From Clostridia bacterium (GTDB lineage Bacteria > Bacillota > Clostridia > Oscillospirales > UBA644), in contig JAFPBP010000351.1 of NCBI GenBank assembly GCA_017424085.1, forward strand, positions 1 to 12,372: a stretch of 12,372 bases of DNA, read 5' to 3'. The notes below the pieces were generated by a model, which did not search any database, was not told where the DNA came from, and saw nothing but the letters and a program-made list of their open reading frames with translations. Position 1 is the first letter of the stretch. Each line of letters starts with the position of its first letter. This document shows, one piece after another, positions 6,397 through 12,372 of this stretch. The position numbers and the translations under genes are program-made.

Positions 6397-8105
6397 TATT
6401 CCTCATCTCCTTTCTTCTTTGCCCGATTGATCACGGGAGCCTCCCGATCGGAAGGACGGAACACGGGCTTCATTTTTTTCTTTTTCTGTTGCTTGCGAAC
6501 GATGCTCAGAACGAAGTAGCCTACGATCAGGACACCGATGGCACCGAAGATGAGACCGAAGTATTTCTCCAGCTCGTTGGTACGCAGCGCGGTGAACGCA
6601 ACCGAGTAGTTGGTCTTCTCGCTGGCGCGGTCGAAATAGACGATGGCTTTGGCGTAGTGATCCAGAGCGTTCAGTCCGTTTTCGTCGGTCTGATCATCGA
6701 TCAGAGCCATTGCCAGACGCATCTCAGCTTTACCCAAGCCGATGTTCGCGATGTACATGTTGGAGTTATAGCTCAGAACCTCTTCCCACAGTCCGATGGA
6801 TTCAGTCCAAAGACCGTTGGAGGTTGCCTCAGCCGCCTCGTTGATGGCGTGAACGTAGTCGGTGGCACGGAGGACGGTAACGGTCTTGGAGCCGGTATCG
6901 GCAACGTAGACGTAGTCCCCGTTGATGTCCAGAGCGGAAGCCGTCTGGAAGGCACCCTGAGCCATACCCAGACCGCCGCAGAGATAAAGCATGTTTCCGT
7001 CGGCGTCATAGGTGAAGAAACGACCGGTGCGGGAATCGAGGATGGTGTAACGACCGCTCTCGTTATCAACCGCAATATCCACGATGGTGGGATAGGTATC
7101 CTTACCGGGAGCCCAGTTCAGGTCACCCATGGGAGAGCTGAGACCTTTACGACGAAGCATGTCGGTACCGTCGGCAGACAGCTTCTTAACGGGAGCGTAG
7201 GTTGCGGAGATGGACAGGTTTTTCAGAGCCTGAACCGCAGCCTCGTCCAGAGCCGCGATGGTGGGATAGATAAATCCACGGGAGTCAACGGCAAGGCTGC
7301 TGTACTCGGTGGGGGTTACGGCGATCATCTGAGCCAGCTGCTCTTCGGTGGCAAAGTTTCTCCAGACGCGTTCCCAGAGGCTGATAACGACGTCGGGCGC
7401 TCCGAAGAAGGCACGGAATTCACCGTCGCTGGTAATCTGCATGATACCGCGGTTAATACCTTCACAGATAACCTGCAGGTCGCCGGTGTTATCGATGACC
7501 AGACGGGTGGGGTTGAAGGTATATTTGGGACCGAGAACGGAGCACTTGATCTCCTGATAGACGCGGGAAACGATGCCGTCCATATTACAAACAACGATAC
7601 GCTGGTTCGAGGTATCGGAGATGTAGATGGAACCGTCGGCAGTTACGTAAATACCCTTGGGCTTATTCAAGGAATATTTGTTGGACTGGGTGTTTCCGGC
7701 AGAACCGCTTCCCTCTTCTCCTTCGGGAATGTCTGCCTGGGTCTTGGGAAGATCGGGGATATCACCGATCAGACCGCTGATGGTCTTTACGGGCTGATAC
7801 TGTTCATCCAGGATATAAACACGGTTGTTCAGAGAGTCCAGAATGTACAGATAACCGTTGGCGTAGCAGATATCGGAGGGAGTGAAGGCGCTGGTCAGCG
7901 TCTTGGTGGGGTCGATGTCAACGATGTTGATGACGCGCTCCACGGTAAAGGCCAAAGGAGCGGAGGCGTCATTGCCGTTAACGTCATAGAAATACGAGTC
8001 GTTTACGTTATTGATGGGAAGAGCGAAAGACGAAAGGACCGTACCGAGGATAAGGGAGAGGGCAAGTGCCGAAACGGCAAGGGTTTTGATAAATGATTGT
8101 TTCAC
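6396..8105 (-). CDS. Membrane-anchored NHL-repeat beta-propeller protein with helical hairpin domain
   Basis: The 569-residue product starts at a GTG. It has a signal peptide with likely cleavage after Ala28 (SSFA/LP). NHL-type repeats follow, recognisable at about 75-108 (PSDICYANGYLYILDSLNNRVYILD), 147-183 (PKGIYVTADGSIYISDTSNQ), 198-233, 270-282, 339-375 and 386-414 (ALDINGDYVYVADTGSKTV), consistent with a six-bladed propeller. Residues about 416-510 are helical and TPR-like (WTESIGLWEEVLSYNSNMYIANIGLGKAEM region). One membrane helix lies at about 515-537, followed by a strongly basic cytoplasmic tail (KQQKKKKMK) to the end. The propeller should therefore face outward, tethered from its C-terminus. 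NHL propellers bind proteins, RNA or carbohydrates; which applies here is unknown. A Gly/Ser/Glu-rich insertion at 121-143 separates two blades. Coupling to YIP1 suggests a partner role. Confidence 0.87.
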   Translation of the reverse strand: MKQSFIKTLAVSALALSLILGTVLSSFALPINNVNDSYFYDVNGNDASAPLAFTVERVINIVDIDPTKTLTSAFTPSDICYANGYLYILDSLNNRVYILDEQYQPVKTISGLIGDIPDLPKTQADIPEGEEGSGSAGNTQSNKYSLNKPKGIYVTADGSIYISDTSNQRIVVCNMDGIVSRVYQEIKCSVLGPKYTFNPTRLVIDNTGDLQVICEGINRGIMQITSDGEFRAFFGAPDVVISLWERVWRNFATEEQLAQMIAVTPTEYSSLAVDSRGFIYPTIAALDEAAVQALKNLSISATYAPVKKLSADGTDMLRRKGLSSPMGDLNWAPGKDTYPTIVDIAVDNESGRYTILDSRTGRFFTYDADGNMLYLCGGLGMAQGAFQTASALDINGDYVYVADTGSKTVTVLRATDYVHAINEAAEATSNGLWTESIGLWEEVLSYNSNMYIANIGLGKAEMRLAMALIDDQTDENGLNALDHYAKAIVYFDRASEKTNYSVAFTALRTNELEKYFGLIFGAIGVLIVGYFVLSIVRKQQKKKKMKPVFRPSDREAPVINRAKKKGDEE

Positions 8106-8113
8106 AGCAAATA

Positions 8114-8121
8114 CTCTCCTT
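8114..8121 (-). promoter_or_regulatory. Shine-Dalgarno supporting the GTG start of the NHL gene
   Basis: AAGGAGAG on the minus strand ends eight bases before the GTG at 8105. A second purine block, TAAGGAAAGG, sits just before it and includes the stop codon of the upstream permease gene. No ATG lies at a suitable distance, and the sequence after the GTG reads directly into a good signal peptide, so the GTG start is well supported. Confidence 0.75.
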
Positions 8122-8124
8122 TCC

Positions 8125-9105
8125 TTAGTCTTTCATACCGGACGTTGCCATGGTTTCGATGATGTTACTCTGAGTGATGAGGAAGGTCAACACGGGAACG
8201 ATCATCATGATAACGTTGATTGCCATGGATACGCCGGCACGGGCAACACCTTCTGCGGCGATCTGTCCCAAAGCGTAGTTCAGGGACTTCAATTCTTCGC
8301 GGTAGATGTAAATGGTTGCACCCTGGTTCCAGTAGTCCTTCACGGAGAAGACGATCAGGGTCATCCACGCGGGCTTCATGTTGGGCATCAGAATGCTCCA
8401 GAAGATCCGGTATTCGCCGGCACCGTCGATACGGGCAGCTTCCAGAACCGAATCGGGGAACTGGTCAACGAAGCCACGGATCAGGTGCAGAGAGAAGGAA
8501 GAGCCGAGAGCGGGGACCAGCAAGCAAAGCCAGGTATCGATCCAACCGAAGCCGGACATGATCAGATAGTTTGCCAGACCCGCAGCGGGAGCAGCGAACA
8601 TCAGCGTCATGGTGATGGTCTTGTTGATGATCTTTCTGCCCTTGAATTTGAACTTGGACAGGGGGTATGCTGCCATGGATGCGGACACAACGCGCAGGAA
8701 GGTCGCTCCGATGGTGATAAACAGGGTGTTAAACAGATAACGGGTGAAGGGAACCGTGGAGTTGGACAGGATGGTGAACATGTCCTTGTAGTTCGCTACC
8801 GTCGGGTTCCGAACGATCAGGTTCGGGGGGAACAGCCACAGCTCGTGCAGAGGCTTAAGGGAGTTGGAGATGGCGTAGATCATGGGGAATGCCATAAACA
8901 CACCGGCGATGAGGAGGAAGAGGACCATCATCACGTCGCCGCCCGCAGAGCGGTTGACGCGGTTTTTGATGAGCTTTTTCTTCTTATAATAAATAAGGTT
9001 GCCTTCTTCATCGTATTTGGGGCGCTTGCGGAAGATCCCTACGGTCTCAACCTTCTTTTTCTTGCCAACAGGAAGTTCAACGGTGTCCATAGTATTCGAT
9101 TTCAT
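8125..9105 (-). CDS. Carbohydrate ABC transporter permease, MalG/UgpE type (first pair)
   Basis: This 326-residue permease has a long basic cytoplasmic N-terminus (1-55, with runs KKKK at 15-18 and 41-44), then about six membrane helices from residue 57 on. The EAA coupling loop is at about 217-243 (DSVLEAARIDGAGEYRIF, then LMP), a very clean match to the family. It should pair with the MalF/LplB-type permease encoded 14 bases upstream. The start is the ATG at 9105, nine bases after TAAGGAGG. A nearer ATG at 9110 is followed by AGA and TGA, so it can only make a dipeptide whose stop overlaps the true start. It belongs to the same subfamily as the last gene of the operon, but the two proteins share little outside the core motifs, so recent duplication is unlikely. 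Confidence 0.93.
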   Translation of the reverse strand: MKSNTMDTVELPVGKKKKVETVGIFRKRPKYDEEGNLIYYKKKKLIKNRVNRSAGGDVMMVLFLLIAGVFMAFPMIYAISNSLKPLHELWLFPPNLIVRNPTVANYKDMFTILSNSTVPFTRYLFNTLFITIGATFLRVVSASMAAYPLSKFKFKGRKIINKTITMTLMFAAPAAGLANYLIMSGFGWIDTWLCLLVPALGSSFSLHLIRGFVDQFPDSVLEAARIDGAGEYRIFWSILMPNMKPAWMTLIVFSVKDYWNQGATIYIYREELKSLNYALGQIAAEGVARAGVSMAINVIMMIVPVLTFLITQSNIIETMATSGMKD

Positions 9106-9119
9106 CTCATTAAACCTCC

Positions 9120-10034
9120 TTACTTACCGACGCGGTCGAGCAGGAACTGAACGACGCGGTTGGCAATGATAGAAATAAGGAACAACAGGGTTGCGATGGC
9201 GCAGGCATAACCCATCTCGTAACGGACGTTACCGTAGTCGTGCAGGTGGTGCATGATGGTATGCAGCGCATAGTTCTGAGTGGGGAAGCCGAAGATACCG
9301 GTGATGATACCGTCAACGCCGAAGGCACCGGTGATGGCGAGAATCGCACCGAACATCAGCTGTCCGCGCATTTCGGGAAGCGTGATGAAGTACAGCTCCT
9401 GCCAGCGGTTCTTGATGCCGTCCACGGCGCCCGCCTCGTAGAGGGAGCGGTTAACGGTCTGAAGACCGGCGATGAAGGTCAGGAAGGTGGTACCCAAGGA
9501 CTGCCACAGAATGATGATGATGCAAACGGGCATCATGTAGTCGGTATCAACGGTCCAACGAATGGGCTCGGAGATGATATCGAATTCCTGAAGCCAAGCG
9601 TTGATATAACCCACGCTATCGTTGGAGAAGAGCAGTGCCCAAACGGCGCTCATACCGCCGGAAAGAGAAGGAGCATAGAACAGCAGGGTCATGAAAGCAC
9701 GGGGCTTGGGGGGAATTTCGTTGACCAACCATGCAAAGCCGAAGCAGAGCAGGTAGCCGACGGGTCCCGTAATGACCGAGATGATCATGGTGTTCTGAAT
9801 GGCGGTGGTGAACACGCTATCGTTCAGGAAGAGCTTTGCGTAGTTGTCAAGTCCGACGAAGCCGGGCATTTCCAACATGTTGAAGTTCGTCAAGCTGACG
9901 AGGATGGAGACGAGTACGGGAAGAATGGTGAACACGAAGAACACAAGCAGGAAGGGCCCAAGAAAGACCACAAGGCTCATTGCACGGCTCCGGTTCGCTT
10001 TTTTCAAACTTGCGGATTTTACGTTGTTTTTCAT
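9120..10034 (-). CDS. Carbohydrate ABC transporter permease, MalF/LplB type (first pair)
   Basis: The 304-residue product has a short basic N-terminus (1-18) and about six membrane helices, the first near 19-46 (VVFLGPFLLVFFVFTILPV). FVGLDNYAKLFLND at 59-72 is the periplasmic-loop motif usual after the first helix in sugar permeases. The EAA loop is at about 194-222 (NRSLYEAGAVDGIKNRWQ, then TLP); EAGAVDGI replaces the commoner EAAxxDGA. It follows the substrate-binding protein gene by 18 bases, with GGAGGA six bases before the ATG at 10034, and is followed by its likely partner. This order (binding protein, MalF type, MalG type) is the standard carbohydrate ABC importer layout. LplB-type proteins in Gram-positive bacteria often serve polysaccharide or complex-sugar uptake, which fits the modules on the binding protein. 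Confidence 0.93.
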   Translation of the reverse strand: MKNNVKSASLKKANRSRAMSLVVFLGPFLLVFFVFTILPVLVSILVSLTNFNMLEMPGFVGLDNYAKLFLNDSVFTTAIQNTMIISVITGPVGYLLCFGFAWLVNEIPPKPRAFMTLLFYAPSLSGGMSAVWALLFSNDSVGYINAWLQEFDIISEPIRWTVDTDYMMPVCIIIILWQSLGTTFLTFIAGLQTVNRSLYEAGAVDGIKNRWQELYFITLPEMRGQLMFGAILAITGAFGVDGIITGIFGFPTQNYALHTIMHHLHDYGNVRYEMGYACAIATLLFLISIIANRVVQFLLDRVGK

Positions 10035-10052
10035 ATCCTATCCTCCCCCGAA

Positions 10053-12372
10053 TTAATTCTCGGAGCTGCCGGAGTAGGAATCGCTATAAGGAAGATTCAG
10101 CTGTTCTCTCTTATACTTGATTTCCTTGTTGATCTCCTGAACGTAGTTCAGAAGGCTCTCTCTGGCATCCGCATAATCGTCAAGCACTTTGTTGAAGGCG
10201 AATCCGTAGTAACGGCTGTAGTAGTAACCACCCACCTGCTCCTCGTAACCGACGACGTTGTTCCACTGATCCATCAGAGCGGTCAGCTCTTCGGTGGTCC
10301 AGGGCAGTCTCTGAGCGGCTGCAAGGTTTGCGGTATTGTAACGGGCGGCGATACCGAGGGTTGCTTCCAGCTCGATACCGTAATCGTACTGAGCATCCTC
10401 GCTGACCCACCACTGCATCCAGGTCCAGCAAGCGTTTGCGTAGGCCTTGCGTTCTTCCTCAGTGTTACCGGTTTCAACACCGTCCTTCAGCATACAAATG
10501 GAGGAAACGGAAGCGTAGGTGGTGTAGTTGATCTCACCGGTCTTTTCATCCCGCATTCCGGGGATGGTGGTGAAGGTCCAGCTGCCCTTGATTTCGGGAG
10601 CCGCAACGCTCAGGGTATTAAAGAAGGTGAAGTCCTGCATGCCGACGGGCATTTCACCGAAGCGGAAGCGGTTCTGGAAGTTATAAGACTTGGGGCAGTT
10701 ATAAGTAATGTAGTAGTCGGTTACGGTGATGAAGGACTGGATGGCGATTTCGGAATCCAGGTTGATCTGGTAACCATTATTCTTATAAAGGGTTTCGCCC
10801 TGCTGATAGAGAAGCGTGAGGAAGTTCGGGGGTGCGAAGTCCATGTAACGCTTCTTGAGGATGGCGATCAGATCGTAAACGTCATCCCAGGTCTTGGGAA
10901 CTTCCACGCCAAGATCGGCGAGAACGTCCTGACGATAGAAGAGCACGTCGAACGACTGCTTTTCGGGAAGAGCGTAATAGTTCTTCACGGTCGTGGTCTT
11001 GGTATCGTCTGCATAAACCTCAAGGGAGGTGGGAACGAATGCGGAGGGATGGAACCAGGTGGAGACCTCCTCGAAGCCGGGGATCTCATCAAAGCCCTGG
11101 AACTGGTTCAACGCAACCAATGCGTTACGGGACGCATAGTTGATAACGTCGGTAGCACCCAGACCCATGACGATGTCGGGGCCGGTACCTGCGAACACGG
11201 AGGGCAGCAGAGCGCCGCCGGGAACCAGCTCGATATCAACGCCGATCTGGTACTGATTGATGAAGGAACGCTCGATCAAACGCTGCTTGATCTGCGCACG
11301 CTCCTTACCGGTGGTAGCCCAGATGGAGATGGTGGTATCGAAGGTTTCACCGGTCATGGAACCGATGCTGTTCGTATCGGAGGTGAAGGAGCCGATGAAC
11401 ATCTTCACGTTGTGAACGATGGTGCTCCAGATGCTTGCGCTTGCCTTACCGGGTTCATAATCGGGTTCAGCTACCAGGAAGTAGTCGATGGCAAGAGGCT
11501 GGTTGCGCATAGTATTCAGCCAAGAGCCCAGGTTGGTGATCTGGTTCTTGAAGCTGGAGAAATAGGAAGGTATTTCATCAGGATCTTCCGCCATGTCGTA
11601 AAGCACGCTGATTACATTATAAACAATAGCGGTCTGCTGACCTTCACCGCCCAGGATCTCGAGGAGGTTGTTGTAAACGCTCATCAGAATATCGCCCTGA
11701 GCCTTCAAGTCGGAAATAACGTCGGGGATTTCCTCGTCAAGCTTATAGTCACGGAACTCGTCGGGATCGGAGCCGGTGATCTGCATGATCTTACGGTAGT
11801 CCGCATTCAGCTTGGAAACGACGGTATCAACGGCGTTGATGTATTCGCTCAGCTCACCGGTGGTGGCGGTAATGCGAATGATGTTCTCCCCTTCTTTGAA
11901 TTTGAAGAGAAGCTCGTTGCCGTAGTCGTCGGTGGGAGTAACCATTTCCCAAGAAGACGAATACGCGAAACGGATACGGGTTGCTTCCGAAACGGGGGTC
12001 TCGCCGTTTACGGTAATCTCGCGGCTGGCGAAGGTACCGGACACGACGTTCTGCCGTGCACGAAGCACGATCTTATACAGACCTGCCTGAGGCACGGAGA
12101 CCTTGTATTCAACCCACTGACCGGAGGTATTCCAGTTGTTACCGCCGATAACGTTGTACTTCAGAACGTCGGAGGAGACGGGCTGAGTAGCAGCGGAGGA
12201 GCGGTCGTAGTCGGCGTACACGGAGGTATCGGACTTCGCAAAGGGATATTCCGCCTGGATCTTATCGATTAGAGCGGAGCCGGAGATGCGAGGATCACCG
12301 TTCTCAGCGAGGAACTCGGTATAGGAAATCGATTCCTGAACACCGTACAGGTAAAGATCGGAGAGCGCAACG
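10053..12372 (-). CDS. Extracellular substrate-binding protein with carbohydrate-binding-like module (5' partial)
   Basis: The reading frame runs open to the window edge, so the start and any signal peptide are missing; 772 codons are visible from 12371. A GTG at 12221 is internal, since conserved-looking sequence continues before it (YTEFLAENGDPRISGS and on). Visible residues about 70-170 form a beta-rich module (NNWNTSGQWVEYKVSVPQAG and later KEGENIIRITATTGEL) resembling CBM6/CBM35-type sugar-binding domains. A helical stretch (about 180-300) follows. From about 345 the classical family 1 solute-binding fold begins: TISIWATTGKERAQ, then VPGGALLPSVFAGTGPDIVMG, the sort of segment normally near the start of a mature binding protein. 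WWVSEDAQYDYG near 654-665 is also family-like. It should capture the substrate outside the cell and deliver it to the permeases encoded just downstream. The substrate is not deducible; the added module argues for a complex glycan. Confidence 0.88.
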   Translation of the reverse strand, partial: VALSDLYLYGVQESISYTEFLAENGDPRISGSALIDKIQAEYPFAKSDTSVYADYDRSSAATQPVSSDVLKYNVIGGNNWNTSGQWVEYKVSVPQAGLYKIVLRARQNVVSGTFASREITVNGETPVSEATRIRFAYSSSWEMVTPTDDYGNELLFKFKEGENIIRITATTGELSEYINAVDTVVSKLNADYRKIMQITGSDPDEFRDYKLDEEIPDVISDLKAQGDILMSVYNNLLEILGGEGQQTAIVYNVISVLYDMAEDPDEIPSYFSSFKNQITNLGSWLNTMRNQPLAIDYFLVAEPDYEPGKASASIWSTIVHNVKMFIGSFTSDTNSIGSMTGETFDTTISIWATTGKERAQIKQRLIERSFINQYQIGVDIELVPGGALLPSVFAGTGPDIVMGLGATDVINYASRNALVALNQFQGFDEIPGFEEVSTWFHPSAFVPTSLEVYADDTKTTTVKNYYALPEKQSFDVLFYRQDVLADLGVEVPKTWDDVYDLIAILKKRYMDFAPPNFLTLLYQQGETLYKNNGYQINLDSEIAIQSFITVTDYYITYNCPKSYNFQNRFRFGEMPVGMQDFTFFNTLSVAAPEIKGSWTFTTIPGMRDEKTGEINYTTYASVSSICMLKDGVETGNTEEERKAYANACWTWMQWWVSEDAQYDYGIELEATLGIAARYNTANLAAAQRLPWTTEELTALMDQWNNVVGYEEQVGGYYYSRYYGFAFNKVLDDYADARESLLNYVQEINKEIKYKREQLNLPYSDSYSGSSEN

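Noticed and set aside
6489..8096. Open frame of 535 codons on the plus strand
   Set aside because: Antisense register shadow of the NHL gene, with low-complexity translation and no start signal.
9102..9110. ATG at 9110 as start of the first MalG-type permease
   Set aside because: It reads ATG AGA TGA, a two-residue frame; the true ATG is in another frame at 9105.
8011..9150. Open frame of 379 codons on the plus strand
   Set aside because: Antisense to the MalG-type permease, whose EAA motif and membrane helices leave no doubt about the coding strand.
12219..12221. GTG at 12221 as start of the binding protein
   Set aside because: The frame is open for 50 more codons to the window edge with family-like sequence, and no Shine-Dalgarno sequence or signal peptide is found at the GTG.
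9240..12272. Open frame of 1010 codons on the plus strand
   Set aside because: It runs antisense across two real genes and the gap between them, in register with both. It is a codon-usage shadow.

Overview
The window is most likely chromosomal DNA from a strictly anaerobic Firmicute of class Clostridia, probably an uncultured gut lineage of the Oscillospirales or Christensenellales kind. This is inference. It rests on strong AAGGAGG ribosome binding sites, a diderm-free set of lipoprotein and carbohydrate ABC transporter genes, and families that I associate with Clostridia and Paenibacillus (DUF5696, YIP1, NHL proteins beside MalF/MalG-type permeases). No rRNA, tRNA, CRISPR array or transposase was seen.

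Layout. Positions 1-500 are AT-richer and differ from the rest. They hold the possible tail of a plus-strand gene (1-48), a hairpin terminator (62-100), and a small self-contained plus-strand unit. That unit has an almost perfect promoter (145-173), a leader with two mutually exclusive hairpins, a 43-residue Com/KTR-like zinc-knuckle protein (283-414) that has lost its fourth cysteine, and its own terminator (411-450). A second, bidirectional terminator (458-490) closes the minus-strand operon that fills the rest.

The operon is read right to left from beyond the window edge to 509. In order of transcription it encodes a large substrate-binding protein carrying a carbohydrate-binding-like module (5' end outside the window), a MalF/LplB-type permease, a MalG-type permease, an NHL beta-propeller protein with one C-terminal membrane anchor, a five-helix YIP1-family membrane protein, a 1051-residue DUF5696 lipoprotein, a second MalF-type permease and a second MalG-type permease. 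Junctions are 2 to 19 bases, with one 1-base overlap, so the eight genes are very probably co-transcribed. At four junctions the TAA stop codon is itself the start of the next Shine-Dalgarno sequence.

How it may work. The binding protein and the four permeases point to import of a glycan or oligosaccharide across the single membrane. No ATPase is encoded here, so a shared MsmX-like ATPase elsewhere would have to power it. The surface lipoprotein, the propeller protein and YIP1 are not standard ABC transporter parts. Their place between two permease pairs suggests a larger membrane assembly that binds, perhaps cleaves, and imports a carbohydrate. This composite machine is the most interesting content of the window; its substrate and the roles of its three unusual members cannot be read from the sequence.
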